A stretch of DNA of 64,000 nucleotides from Geranomyces variabilis (GCA_027603065.1 JADGJP010000009.1:613031-677030), one strand, 5' to 3'; shown: positions 1 to 10,816, counted from the first letter of the stretch. The notes: generated from the sequence alone by a model not told the origin. Numbers and translations are program-made.

Positions 1-119
1 TCGCGACTGCCCGTGCGCGTTGTGAACAACGTGGTCCGCCGCTGCCAGCAGCCATATTAGCACGAGGCTGCGTCGCTCCCACCACCTGGCCCGCTCCACT
101 TGAGCCGGACACTCTCGCT

Positions 120-917
120 CTAGGTTTGCGCTGGTCTGGCAAGCATCACCATGTCGGATCCGAACTGCTCCCATCGTTCATCCACTAGTTTCGGAAGCAC
201 GGGCAATTTCTCGAAATCGTCCTTTGCATCTTGTTTCAAGCCGTCGCCAATAGCGTGCACCCCACGACCAATTAAGGTAGGAGCAATTGTGACCACCAGC
301 AGATCCACACGCACCTCGGGTGATGTCAATAATGCACCAATGACTGTTGCCCCGCCTTCAACCATCACACTCTGCACGCCTGAATTTTTCAAAGCCGCCA
401 GTGCGCTGGGGAAGTGCACACGGCCATGCGAGTCGCTTCGGACAGCCAGCACTACCGCGCCTGCGTTTTCCAGCGCACGTTTCCGCTCGCCGTCATAGCG
501 GCCCTCACATGTAATAACAATAACGCGTGAATCGCTTCCGTCCGCTCGTGGCCTAGGTGTTGTAAACACGCGTGCAGAGATGGGAGTCCGCAATGTTGAG
601 TCCAAGATAACTGGGCGAGGGCTTTGAGCCGGCTGGCCACCAGCGTCGGTGGCTACGAGGCGGGTGTTTAGTGAAGGGTTGTCGTTGATGAGAGTGTTTG
701 CGCCAACGAGGATTGCGTCGTGGGATGCGCGGAGAGCGTGCGTGAGTGTTGCCGAGTTCGGGCCGGAGAGAGGTAAAGGCTTGCGGTCTGGACGCGCGAC
801 AAAGCCGTCCAGCGACTGGGCGTATGTTAGCGTGACAAACGGCAAGCCGTCGGTGGCATTCTTGCGATGGAATGGGAGGTGAGGGGCGAGGAAGGCGTAC
901 GCCTGCTCAGGGGCCAT
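120..917 (-). CDS. RIB7: 2,5-diamino-6-ribosylamino-pyrimidinone 5'-phosphate reductase (Rib7-like)
   Basis: A single-exon 265-residue protein spanning one RibD C-terminal (DHFR-like) domain, which is the usual size of fungal Rib7. Seen in the sequence: the N-terminal strand with TLTYAQSLDGFVA, the LRASHDAILVGANTLINDNPSL block that forms the NADPH and substrate pocket, and the late VMVEGGATVIGALL glycine motif. In fungi this enzyme reduces the ribosylamino group of the pyrimidine intermediate with NADPH in riboflavin synthesis, before deamination. The ATG at 915-917 is the only sensible start and the stop is at 120-122. It is divergent from the SET/MYND gene starting near 966, so the two share a very short 5' region. 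Function follows from family membership; the cytosolic location is inferred. Confidence 0.9.
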   Translation of the reverse strand: MAPEQAYAFLAPHLPFHRKNATDGLPFVTLTYAQSLDGFVARPDRKPLPLSGPNSATLTHALRASHDAILVGANTLINDNPSLNTRLVATDAGGQPAQSPRPVILDSTLRTPISARVFTTPRPRADGSDSRVIVITCEGRYDGERKRALENAGAVVLAVRSDSHGRVHFPSALAALKNSGVQSVMVEGGATVIGALLTSPEVRVDLLVVTIAPTLIGRGVHAIGDGLKQDAKDDFEKLPVLPKLVDERWEQFGSDMVMLARPAQT

Positions 918-965
918 GAATTGCGAGCGGTTTTAAGATCTGGAAGCCAGGCGCGAGAGAACGGA

Positions 966-2917
966 ATGGGAGGACGGGCTCAACGAATCTACAGACAGAA
1001 AACACCAGGCGGCGCTCACGACGAGTCCGACTCGGATGCCGATAAGACCGAGGAGCAGCAAGTCCACGTCCACCAACATGTTCGGCGGCCACGGCCCGGT
1101 GGGTCGTCAAAGCATAGACCGCCAGCTGGAAAGCCCGTCTTTGACGACACCGCGGCCGCGTACTTCAGTTCGCTAGCCACCGCAACAAACTCCGACCAAG
1201 GCGTCTCGCCCGACCTTCAGCTTGAGAATGCCGCAGCAGAGCAAAACGCTGTTACGGCAGGTGTTCACGGAGCACAAGTTCCGTTGCTCGTCAAGGAGAC
1301 GGAAGAGCGAGGACGTGGGATTCACGCAGATAAGGCGATACCTGCTGGTAAACGGGACAAGCACGAGGGGTTCTATCACCCGATTCCAGTCTGAACGTTG
1401 AATGGTTGCAAAATCTAGGACGCGCTGTGCTGTCTGAAGTGCCGTACGCGGCTGTCGTTGATGATCTCCACTTATCGAGCCATTGCAGTGCATGCTTTGG
1501 CACAAATGCTCGTTTCCGATGTGGGAAATGTGTCGTGCTTCAATACTGTTCGCAGGTGGGCACTTTGCCGAATGTAAGAGCATTGTTCTTTTGTATACGA
1601 TCTAATTCCTCCTTATGTCGTTGTGCCAGACTTGTCAACGCCAAGATTGGACCATGCATAAAGCCGAATGTGCGGCTTTTCGCAAAGTTGCGCCACGAAA
1701 GCCTCCTACTGCCATACGCGTGCTGTGTCGGATTCTCTGGCAGAGGGCTTTGGATCCGCCATCGTATCATGCCGTGGAGAAGTTGCAGTCGCGTGAGTAT
1801 CGCGCCCCTTACTGAGTGGTAAGACTTCTGCTAAACTCATGCTGGATTTGTGGACAGATCGCTCGGAACAGACAGCTGAACGCCTGGAAATGTTTGCTCA
1901 GATGACCATGCTTATCCGATCTTTGGTCGGTGAAGATGTGTGCTTGGGCGCGGAGGCGATGGTGAAGCTTCTTTGCCAGGTAAGTGAAAAGACGTGCGGG
2001 GTCACGGCTGCTATGTACTCACCATGTCTGTTTCCGTTCAACAGTTTTCGTGCAACAGCATCTCAATCTCGGACGAAGAATTGGTAAACATAGGCGTTGG
2101 AATGTTTCCAACCCTCGCCCTTGTCAACCATTCCTGTTCTCCAAATACCGCAATCATTTTCAACGGAAGTAAAGGCACGCTTCGCACCATTAAGCCCGTC
2201 GTCGCTGGCGAGGAGGTTTTTCAAAGCTACACGGAAATCGCGGAACCGCGCCACGTCCGCCAATGCGAGCTGCAGCAAACCTATTTCTTCACCTGCGCCT
2301 GCCCTGCGTGCAGTGTTGGACAGCGGGCGGATCCACGGACAAGTTATATATGTCCTCGCGGATCACAGCTGTGCGTTGGCGTGACGGAACTCGTGGAAAG
2401 CGCCGTGTGCAGCCTGCACGGTCCGTTGACCGCGGACGAGCAGTCGCGGCTCGAGGCCGTGGTGACGGAGGCGCATGCCCACTACAACGATGCTATAAAG
2501 GCGCGAGATGCGGGAAAGGACATGCATCGCGCGCTGGAATTGGCATTGCGCTCTCGCGCGCTGCTTGTACCAATCACGAGAGCTGGCAACGCGGCGCGAT
2601 TGCGGACTGATCGTCTGCTTTTGGCTTTGTATCTTCAAGAGGGTGATTTCGCGGGCGCGTACCCAATTGCACGCGAAATGAAGGAGGCGTTTGATGTGTT
2701 GTATGAGGGCCAGCACCCTGCAAAAGCTGTTCAGGCGTATTTGGCGTATAAACTAGCCGAGTGGGCCGAGCCCGACAACCGGGCGCTGCTAGTACAGCTG
2801 GGAGAGGCGGCTGTTGCGGCAGTGAGGGGGAGTCATGGGGAGGCCAGTGCTATGTGGAAGGAGGCGATGGACAAGCTTCGCCCTTTGAAGGTGGGCGTGT
2901 CAGGAGCCTTTGCATGA
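966..2917 (+). CDS. SET and MYND domain protein (SMYD-type lysine methyltransferase candidate)
   Basis: Spliced model: 966-1347, 1419-1555, 1630-1792, 1858-1979, 2045-2917, giving 558 residues. A low-complexity N-terminus leads into the SET start (ERGRGIHADKAIPAG). The SET domain is interrupted, as in SMYD proteins, by a MYND zinc finger whose Cys pattern is split by the second intron (CSACFG, CGKC, YCSQ, then TCQRQDW and HKAEC). The SET core follows with ALVNHSCSPNT and GEEVFQSY, then post-SET cysteines (CACPAC) and a helical C-terminal region. SMYD enzymes methylate lysines of histones or cytosolic proteins; the substrate here is unknown. The N-terminus is uncertain because the frame stays open back to an ATG at 867, inside the divergent RIB7 gene. 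Confidence 0.82.
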
Positions 2918-2925
2918 TGTAGTTC

Positions 2926-3430
2926 TGTTAGCTTGTGACGCAGCAGCGCCTGCAAGAGTATGTAAAGCGAGTCGGTTGAGCTGCCCACGAACCGCTGCTG
3001 TCTCCTGCTCGCAAGCGACATGATCATGACCAGAGCGGCTGAGGCTACTCGCACATGGAGCACGAAGTGGCAGCCGGGCGTCGTATAAACTCTTTGCTAG
3101 CTGCTGGATTGGAATGCGGTGGCGATCTTTGTGGCTGTGGCTGACGCCATGTTTGCCGGTGCAGCAAAACGTCACCATCAATCGCGAAGCAAGCTTTGTG
3201 ATGTCTGCTGTGATGGTCGCGAGGCTGACGCCAAATGAGCGACGGCCGTCGGATCCGGTCAACGTAATAAGCCCGATGATAAGGTCAAAGAGTGGTGGTG
3301 AGCACTTATAGCGTTTGAAAAAGAAAATCGCGGCCGAATATCCATAGTCCGTGGTCGGGCTCATTGAATATCTGACGGGAGGGTCGACGCGATCCACCCC
3401 GATGAGACGAATCACGGGTGCCGGTATGTT
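2926..3430 (-). pseudogene. Left arm of an inverted repeat: decayed copy of an unrecognised gene
   Basis: Reading on the minus strand, fragments in two frames match fragments on the plus strand at 5118-5640, for example PPLFDLIIG, DGRRSFGVSLATI and, in another frame, HVRVASAALVMIM. The outermost part, about 3298-3430, is nearly identical to the reverse complement of 5118-5240, while the rest is clearly more diverged. The coding frame shifts within the copy, so it is most likely a gene relic. The family is not recognised. A hydrophobic stretch hints at a membrane protein. Confidence 0.55.
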
Positions 3431-3525
3431 GCGAGTTAGTAGAATGCGTATCTTATGGTATTATATATAAACATGGAGCGCTCTGCGCAAAGAAAAGACG
3501 CAGCACGCGCGCCAACGTTACTTTC

Positions 3526-4584
3526 TTACAGGTCCTTGCGGATACCGAAACCAGGACCCGTCGGAGGAGTGGTCAACGAGGTAAGGCCTGCTTTCGGCTC
3601 GCAGTTTTGGCGACCCGAAACCGGCCCGGGCTTTGGAGATCCTCCCTTCTTCAACTCGTCCAGAATCTTAATTGTTGCCTCGGACGTGAGGTCCTCCTAC
3701 AAGCGAAGCGCGTGTGAGCAACCATTCTTGCACCTGACCAGAAGTCTCAGCATGCGGCCACTTACAAAGTAGTCATCGTTGACTGCAAGCACGGGCGCGT
3801 TGACGCAGGCGCCGGCGCATTCCACCTCGACAAGCGTGAAATTCTTGTCCTTTGTTGTCTCACCAACCTTGATGCCAAGGTGCTTTTGGATAGTGTCCAG
3901 AATCTCGTCCGAGCCGCACAGCTGGCACGGCGTGGTCGTGCACACCTGCAAAAAGTACTTGCCGACGGGTTCCCGGTTGTACATGGTGTAGAAAGTGGCC
4001 ACCTCGTACACCCGCATCGGAGGCACGTCCAGCATTTTAGCAATGTAGTTCATTGTTGCGATGCTTGTCCAACCATTCTGCGCGGCGGGGGAAGGGGCGG
4101 ATAAATCAGCGAAACCATGTACCAGCAAAACGCGATGAAATGGCGGCCGCTGCAATTGTGGGGTAAAAGTCGGTGTGCTAACCTGTCGTTGCGCGAGATC
4201 CAGAAGAGGCAGAGTAGCGGCCTTTTTGTACTGCGGAGGGTATTTCTTCATGATCTCCCGAGCGCGGGCAAGGTTCTGCGACGTAAACTCGAACGGAACG
4301 GTTTGGTTGTTCTCTGGCGTGTCCCGGTGCTGCAATTGAAAACAAGCGAGGCTATGTAAGAAACCCACTTTTAAAGCCACCCTTTGGCATCTCTGACGGA
4401 TGTCATGGGTCCATTTCGCACGAAGGCTCAGGACGACAACGATGCTAAAACGAACCACAAACAGCTTGTCGGACGCGGCGAGGGCAGAAGACGAGAATGG
4501 GCGGCAAATTGCGGGCGCGGCAGCCGCAAGCGGCGGGACTGCGCGGCGGCAGGCGGCCATGCGTCTTGCGAGGATGGGAAGCAT
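3526..4584 (-). CDS. Mitochondrial NADH:ubiquinone oxidoreductase 24 kDa subunit (NUO-24/NDUFV2)
   Basis: Minus-strand exons 4584-4456, 4329-4183, 4077-3766 and 3696-3526 give 252 residues, normal for fungal 24 kDa subunits. The first ~40 residues are rich in Arg, Ala and Ser and lack acidic residues, as in a matrix targeting peptide. The core is highly conserved: [39 protein letters not shown], then the [2Fe-2S] ligands [10 protein letters not shown] and CAGACVNAP. The short C-terminal exon reads [18 protein letters not shown] and ends in [10 protein letters not shown], as in other fungi. The protein carries an iron-sulfur cluster in the NADH-oxidising arm of complex I. The start was chosen to give the targeting peptide; an in-frame ATG-like extension upstream is less likely. 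The gene lies between two inverted relic copies. Confidence 0.93.
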
Positions 4585-5117
4585 GTTCGTTGAGGCACTG
4601 GCGGGGGTAGAGTCGGGGTAAGCAGACCGTGCAGGGACTGTAAGCGGGGATTGGAAGAACAAGGCGAGCTCCAGTTACCCCACTGCGCCAGCAGTTACCA
4701 CGCCAACGCTAAGCGGATTGCGAACCCCACATCCCACTTCACAATGCCCCACACCCTCGCACCTTCCGCCCATAAGTGTGCTTGCAGCCACCTTCCCCTG
4801 GCGCAAGGCATTGGTCTGGGGGAATAGTGAGCTTGTGCAGCGTCGCTTGACACGGCGGTGGTCGTGCTTCCTTTCTTTATAAACCCACAGTTTGGGTATC
4901 GATGACTTGCACCACTCCGGCGCCAGTTTGGTTCACACGATCATGTTTACCACAGAAGAAACTTACAACTGGCGACCCAGTCGTCAATGACGACGGCGAG
5001 CTACTTTTTGGTATGTTTGCAAGAGATTCGACGACTTCGGCCATCTGGCAACGATCGATTAGCCGTTCAGTGGGCCGGGTCTGTGCCGCACTAGCGTGGC
5101 GATAGGCAATCGCAACA
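4585..5117. other. Intergenic region upstream of NUO-24
   Basis: The promoter side of the complex I gene is C-rich around 4720-4800. Small ORFs exist but none has recognisable composition or homology. No gene is supported here. Confidence 0.5.
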
Positions 5118-5640
5118 TACCGGCACCCACCCGTGATTCGTCTCATCGGGGTGGATCGCGTCGACCCTCCCGTCAGATATTCAATGAGCCCGACCACGGA
5201 CTATGGATATTCGGCCGCGATTTTTCTGTTTCAAACGCTATAAGTGCTCAGTGCAACGTCTTCCCGTGCATGCTGGCGATCGCTGCACCACCACTCTTTG
5301 ACATTATCATCGGGTGGGTTACGTCGACGACCGAGTGCGATGGCCGTCGCTCATATGGCGTCAACCTCGCGACCATCGCAGCAAGCATCGCAAACCGTTC
5401 CTCGCGATTAATAGTGACGTTTGCTGCACCGGCAAACACGATGTCAGCCACAGCCACAACGATCGCCAACATATTTGAATCCAGTAGCCAGCAAAGAGTC
5501 TATACGACGCCTGGCTGCAACATCGTGCCTCACGTGGGCATAGCCCTGGCCGCGCTCGTCATCATCATGCCGTTTGCGAGCGGGCGATAGCGGCGGTTTG
5601 TAGGTGACTCGACGGGATCGCTTTACCTGCTCATGCAAAC
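5118..5640 (+). pseudogene. Right arm of the inverted repeat: second decayed copy of the same gene
   Basis: This copy matches the minus strand of 2926-3430. The stretch 5118-5240 is almost identical to the reverse complement of 3298-3430. Plus-strand reading gives PPLFDIIIGWVT, CDGRRSYGVNLATI, SSQQRVYTTPGC and VGIALAALVIIM, then a stop just before RRFVGDSTGSLYLL, whose counterpart in the left copy reads through. A further open stretch, to about 5935, continues after the stop but is not recognised. The simplest reading is a duplicated, inverted and now broken gene. Confidence 0.55.
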
Positions 5641-6051
5641 GCTGCTGCCGGCACAAAAGCTTTTGCTGAATGCATCTGAATCCGAATGGCGGGATCCGGA
5701 GCTTGGCCGGCTGAAAGATCTTGCACGACAGGCTCCATGTGCAAAACGCGACCGACGAGGGCGTGCGGGTCAGGCGGATGGTGATGAGGAGCAAACGGGT
5801 GAAGGCAGTGAGGGTCAGATGGAGGTTGCGTCGGATGGGAACAGCGTGGCGGCAATAGGCACCGTGACGCGGCTGGAGGTGTCCAGGACATCGCCATTTG
5901 AAGCCTGTGTGAAAGTGCTTGGACGCGTATGTTGAGTTTTTACAGATGGCTTGAGGTTGCTGTATTGATTAAAATAGACCTCACACTCACTCGTATTTGC
6001 TATGTACACGGATCATCAGCAAGCCTGCGCGCTTACGCCCAGGACTAAAAA

Positions 6052-7203
6052 CTACATGGTGAGAGCAGTCTGCGCCATTTTCATCGCGCCCTCCTTGGTC
6101 TGGTTCCCGCCAATGAAACCCGATGCGTGGACAAACACACCGCCGGGGATGCCGGTAAGGTCCGACAACGCCTGGTCGCGGATGCCTCTCCACGGCTCTG
6201 GCAGCGGCTTTCTGCTCGTGAAGCTTTCGGGCGAAATGGAGACAGCCTGGATACGCCATTGCTTGGCCGTGTCGTCCTCATACAGCACGTACAACGGCCT
6301 CTCCGCCTCAGGAATTTTTTGCTCCTCCTCAAGAAGGTGGAGGTGCTCCTTCCACGGGCAAAAGCGCTCGAGCACCATAATGCGGCCCTGCGGGTCGTGA
6401 GCGTGGCGCGCCGCGAGGGCCGAGACAACCAGCTCGCGACCGGGAAGCCATGCCAGCGCAGTGTATCGAACGCGGTCTTGGAACTCGGCGCCAACCATCG
6501 CGACTGCCTTCAGAAAGCGCTCCTGGTAATCGACGTTGGTCTCGTTCCACCAAGGGTTGAGTTTGGACACGCGTCCGCTGGCGTTGGTCGAGTCGCGGTA
6601 GCGAGGTTTCAGCGAGGCATCGTACTGTGAAACGCCATTGTCGATACCATCAAAAGCGAGCACAAAGTCGTCGTAGATCTTTTGATACACGACCGGCAGA
6701 CGTGGGTCGGACGGTTGCCACTTGAGAAGCTCTGCGATCACGCGCTGACCAAAGTGTTTGTACACCAAGCCCGCGGACGAGAGGAGAATATCGTAGTTCT
6801 CGTTGAAGGTCTCCTTAAACCCGCGCTGGTGGTGATCAAAACGCAACTTTTCCGGCCGGTACTCGCCGCCAACATCGACGACGATATCACCCTGTGCAAT
6901 CAAGGCTGGATCGCGGGTGCGGACAATGGAGGCGTTGTGGTATTCGGGCAGCAGCTGCAGCATCGAGACGGCCAGCGACTCGTCGGCGTGGAAGCTGCCA
7001 CTGTGTGTGGTTATGACCTTGGTGGTTGTTGGTGCATGCGAGGAGATATGGGTGAGCAGACGGTTGGGCGACGAGAGCGACGCTGGGAATGAGCCGGCGC
7101 GCAAGGGTAGCCTTTGGCACTTGCGCACGCAGGACGGCGGCCGGAAGCAAGGGGAGGAGAACAACAAGGTCACCCGGCGGCATACCTTTTGGGAAGCGCT
7201 CAT
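6052..7203 (-). CDS. MYG1: MYG1-family exonuclease (DHH-like, mitochondrial/nuclear)
   Basis: A single-exon 383-residue protein when started at the ATG 7203-7201. The first ~50 residues are Arg/Ser rich and resemble a mitochondrial presequence. The UPF0160/MYG1 core then begins with THSGSFHADESLAVSML, followed by VRTRDPALIAQGDIVVDVGG and the metal-site motif RFDHHQRGF. Later family blocks include SSAGLVYKHFG, FVLAFDGIDNGV, LNPWWNE and, near the end, the PGGVFVHASGFIGG block. MYG1 proteins are metal-dependent 3'-5' RNA exonucleases linked to nuclear and mitochondrial RNA processing. The reading frame continues upstream of the chosen start without a better ATG. It is divergent from the COBW gene, with 145 bp between the starts. 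The TAG stop shows that TAG is a normal stop here. Confidence 0.92.
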   Translation of the reverse strand: MSASQKVCRRVTLLFSSPCFRPPSCVRKCQRLPLRAGSFPASLSSPNRLLTHISSHAPTTTKVITTHSGSFHADESLAVSMLQLLPEYHNASIVRTRDPALIAQGDIVVDVGGEYRPEKLRFDHHQRGFKETFNENYDILLSSAGLVYKHFGQRVIAELLKWQPSDPRLPVVYQKIYDDFVLAFDGIDNGVSQYDASLKPRYRDSTNASGRVSKLNPWWNETNVDYQERFLKAVAMVGAEFQDRVRYTALAWLPGRELVVSALAARHAHDPQGRIMVLERFCPWKEHLHLLEEEQKIPEAERPLYVLYEDDTAKQWRIQAVSISPESFTSRKPLPEPWRGIRDQALSDLTGIPGGVFVHASGFIGGNQTKEGAMKMAQTALTM

Positions 7204-7348
7204 TGCTGCTGTCTTGTCCGAGTCCGTGAATTTAAGGGAACGGACCAAGCGAAAAAGCAAGATCGCAAATGACCGGCTCCTATACTTTTGAACCAACAGT
7301 TTTTGTCAACCTACCAACACCCACATAGACACCCACATAGAGCTAACT
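7204..7348. promoter_or_regulatory. Shared divergent promoter of MYG1 and the COBW-domain gene
   Basis: Only 145 bp separate the two ATGs. The sequence includes a near-perfect repeat of cacccacata at about 7318-7338, directly 5' of the plus-strand gene. Promoter function is inferred from position; no specific factor site is claimed. Confidence 0.4.
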
Positions 7349-8565
7349 ATGGACGAATACGACGAAGAGCCACCGATTCTTGTCTCGGAAGAGCAACCCG
7401 CTGCCGCCGCAAACACCGCAGCTTCCGCATCACTCGACGACGACTGGCCGCCAGAAGTCAAAGTGCCCGTGACGATCGTTACAGGGCACTTGGGCAGTGG
7501 AAAGACAACATTAATCACACGGCTACTCAACGACGATACGCATGGAAAACGGATAGCGGTAATTTTAAACGAGTTTGGCGAAAGTTCGGGAATCGACAAG
7601 AGCTTGACGATGAACAAGGATGGCGAAATGGCCGAGGAGTGGCTCGAACTGGAAAATGGATGCCTTTGCTGTTCGATCAAGGACGCTGGTGTAAAAGCTG
7701 TGGAGAACTTGCTGAAAAAGAAAGGACGGTTCGACTATATCATGTTGGAGACCACCGGACTTGCGGATCCAGGGCCGATTGCGTCCATGTTTTGGCTGGA
7801 CGACGAGCTGCAGAGTGAGATTTACCTGGACGGAATAGTCACCGTAGTGGATGCCAAGTTTGGGATGGCACAGCTTAAGGAGCACTCGCAAGACGGCACT
7901 GTGAACGAAGCTGTTCGACAAATAGCGCTTGCCGACCGCATCATTTTCAACAAAATTGACATTGTCACCGATGAGGCTGCCAACGAGTTGGAGGCTGCAA
8001 TTAGGACCATCAATGGCGCCGCGCCGATAACCCGAACGACGCGGTCTCAGGTTCCGATAAACCAGCTACTTGACTTGCATTGCTTTGACAATGTGTTCCA
8101 AGATCCGTTTGCGCTTTCTCGAAAGCCGGCCGTAACAGGCGGCACCTCAAACCATATTGACGAGGCTGTCGGGACGATTGTGTTTTCGGCCCCTGGCGCT
8201 GTCGACCTCGCCAAGCTGGACACGTGGCTGCAGGGTCTGTTGTGGGAAGGCACGCTAGTCGGGCATGGTCGACTGCAGGATGTCGAGGTTTTGCGGCTTA
8301 AGGCACTCATCAACGTTGCGGGCGACGACCGCAAGCACGTTGTCCAAGCGGTACGCGAGCTGTACGACAAGCAGCAAGGGGCCCGATGGGAGCATAGCGA
8401 GGAGCGAATAAATAAAGTGGTCATCATCGGTATGTCACTCGCACACGAGCAAACCCTCATGTCATTAGGATGATGAAAAACTCATAGTCGAAATTTGTTT
8501 TGACAGGGAGACAAGTAAAGGGCATTGATTTTGAAGCATCCTTTCGACAGAACTGCGTAGTATAG
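7349..8565 (+). CDS. COBW/CobW-type GTPase (ZNG/G3E family metallochaperone)
   Basis: Exons 7349-8429 and 8507-8565 give 379 residues. The acidic N-terminus leads to a G3E GTPase domain: P-loop [20 protein letters not shown] switch region, the metal-binding CLCC motif in [11 protein letters not shown], Walker B-like [10 protein letters not shown], and the NKID base-recognition motif. A CobW C-terminal domain follows ([21 protein letters not shown]), with [16 protein letters not shown] running into a second small exon ending [12 protein letters not shown], the usual family C-terminus. Family members load zinc or other metals onto client proteins using GTP. The 77-nt intron removes an apparent early stop at about 8473. 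The gene is divergent from MYG1. Confidence 0.92.
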
Positions 8566-8703
8566 AGTATTGGTAATTACTTCCAATAAGAAAATTTCTG
8601 CGGGCCCTGACTGGTCATTGTCCCTTGCGCGAAAGTTTTTGGCTGATGTCATCATTTAAGGAGAGGGGCTGCGAAAGGGAAAGAAAAATGGTTGATAGCG
8701 GTT

Positions 8704-9900
8704 TCATTGGCATACTGTCTTGGCCAACACTTGCTCATGGACGAAGTGGTGCTGGATGTCGATGTGCTTGGTGCGCGCATGGTGGACCGAGTTTTGGGCA
8801 AGTGGGATGGCGCCAGTGTTGTCCTGGTAGATAACAGTCGGCTTGCTGGTGTCTTCGCCCAAGTCGCGGAGAATAGTATTGGGCGTCGGTCGACAATAGC
8901 GAAACGGTTGATTCGCGTTTGGAGCACCAAAAGACCGGACCGTTGTAAAGGAAAACAAACCCTGTTGTGGAAAGTCGGGTTGTCACATTGCCGCCCCAGT
9001 CTGCATCGGCGTTAGCATGCAACACCGGTTTGGCTTTTCCGCCTAGGACGATACCAACATCCTCGGTACCTCGAAGATACTTGAGAATGCGCTTGCCGGC
9101 ATTCGCGTGCGTGAATGGACGTGCGCGAAGCGTGAAACAGCGTTGTATGCGAATGCTATGTCGGGTCGTGTCGCAATGTTGAGGTGACCGATAGAGCCAA
9201 CGAGCATTTGGTACTCCTTCAAATCAGCCGGAACTAGGTCCGTCGGCTGAAACGTGGCGTTATTTGTATTCCCCTCCGACGAAGCTTGTGAAGGCTGTGG
9301 CGGAGTTCGTCGTCTTTGGGAAGGCCGACGAGTTTGATCGAGAGACCGGCCGGAATGGTGACCGGATGGGCGGTCTCCATGCCGAATCTGGTAATAATTT
9401 GCCGAATATACTTACGCTGCGTGAGCGTTATAGTACCTTCATCGTGATCGCGAGTGACTTTCATTTGAAGAAAGTAAGTCACTGGACCGTGATCAGTTAT
9501 TTTAAACTTACCCCGGAGTTCGTCCCTGAGGCGATCCAAATCGGCTTAATCTTTTCCGAATATGAGCATAACATCGACGTAAAGGGCGACGATGATCTCT
9601 CCGGTTCGTGTGTTTTTCTTACAAATACACGTATTGCCATCGAACTTGCGATATCCGAGTTCTAACGTGCGTTTGTGGACGTCTTTGTCAAAGTTTCGAG
9701 CCGCTTGCTTGAGCCCGTAGAGCGATTGTTGCAGCGGAACAACTGAGTTCGGCGGCGCATCCGGATTGGGGTCTTGCATATGAAACGTTCGACCGCCGAG
9801 TCGAGACGTAATGAATGCGGCAACAAAATTCGTATGATCAATCAACATTCCGTTGGTCGCAGCCCATGCGAATAGAATGCGAAGGGACGGATATTTAACG
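8704..9900 (-). mobile_element. Decayed Ty1/Copia retrotransposon fragment (RT and RNase H part)
   Basis: Minus-strand fragments in several frames read, in order, as a Copia pol C-terminus: AATNGMLIDHTNFVAAFI, QSLYGLKQAARNF, ALYVDVMLIF where YVDDM is expected, the HGPVTYFLQMKVTRD segment, KYIRQIITRFGME, then RNase H pieces ([28 protein letters not shown]) and a final stretch with [12 protein letters not shown]. Stops, frame changes and the lost second Asp of the catalytic pair show it is inactive. The 5' part of the element (gag, integrase) is missing. The border near 9900 is followed by AG-rich DNA. No LTRs were recognised. Confidence 0.8.
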
Positions 9901-10013
9901 GCGGGTGAGAATATAGATAGAGAGAGAAGAGAAGATTAAGGGTTAAGGAAAATAAGAGTTAGTAAAATACAACAGAAAACATTACTTTTCAAGTTTTCTC
10001 AGGCATAGACGGG
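9901..10013. other. Purine-rich spacer next to the Copia remnant
   Basis: An AG-rich low-complexity stretch (repeated gagaga and aagggttaagg-like blocks). No gene is seen. Confidence 0.4.
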
Positions 10014-10475
10014 GTATGGAGGCCCACAAGCTGGCTGGTAGCGCTCCGTGCGTGGGCACTCACGGCGCTTTCCGATGCACTTCAATGTGCCTTCATCTAT
10101 CACACCCGACTTCCCATTAATGCAGTCACTGAGAAAGTCGGCGCCATACCCCCTGCCATCCTTGAAGGATTGGCAATATCTACGCTTTTATCCAAATGTT
10201 GCGGCAATTTTGCCTGAACAACGCTTCCAAGCCTTCCACCCATGCTGGCGGCAGTATGGAGGCCCACAAGCTGGCTGGTAGCGCTCCGCATGTGGGACAT
10301 GCCCACAGCCCATGCAACAGGTGCGATGCTGAGACTCACGGCGCTTTCCGATGCACTTCAATGTGCCTTCATTCATCACACCCAACTTCCCATTAGTGCA
10401 ATCGCGGAGAGAGCCGGCGCCATACCGCAACAAGCAAGGGTGAAGGAGGTAGGGGCACGACTCGCACTGACACAC
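10014..10475 (-). repeat. Direct duplication encoding a Cys-rich module (two copies)
   Basis: The block at 10014-10145 is repeated at about 10254-10400. The second copy carries an extra ~40 bp insertion. On the minus strand both encode the same module: DC-x-NGK-x-GV, then EGTLKCIGKRRE, then ERYQPACGPPY. The plus-strand-left copy ends in a stop soon after; the other continues to KAWKRCSGK and ends later. Regular cysteines suggest a secreted or extracellular protein, but no known domain is recognised and neither copy is part of a convincing complete gene. A relic of a repeat-domain gene is likely. Confidence 0.5.
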
Positions 10476-10816
10476 TTACACTCGTCCGGAGGTGGTGGCC
10501 CTTTGCGCGCGCGGGGAGACATATTCCGAATTGTGCTGCTACGGAGGCTCTTGACAAAAGATTTGATGCGCACATTACAGCCGCGAAGCCGAGATGGGTC
10601 CCAACCAACAAGCCAAAGGGCTTTGCTTGTGGCAGTGGGATCCGGCTGGGGCGACACTGGCGGACATGGGTGTGAGGACCGTGAGCACCATTCAGATGCC
10701 TTAAGAACGAGGATCGCACCTTGGAAGCTAAGGTTGTGGAGCGCGCTTGACGGCTGATGCAGCGCCCTGACTGCGCTTCCTAGGGCTGCAAAGCGCTCAC
10801 GGTGGGTCTTCCATGT

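Noticed and set aside
151-498. 115-codon plus-strand ORF
   Set aside because: It lies antisense to the well-supported RIB7 gene and its composition is that of a shadow frame.
4877-5197. 106-codon minus-strand ORF
   Set aside because: Mostly made of the inverted repeat arm; the same peptide appears in the other arm without a start, so it is not a separate gene.
9264-9665. 133-codon plus-strand ORF
   Set aside because: Antisense to the Copia pol remnant.
8704-9900. Active retrotransposon
   Set aside because: Frame breaks, a lost Asp in the RT motif, and missing gag, integrase and LTRs show that it is dead.
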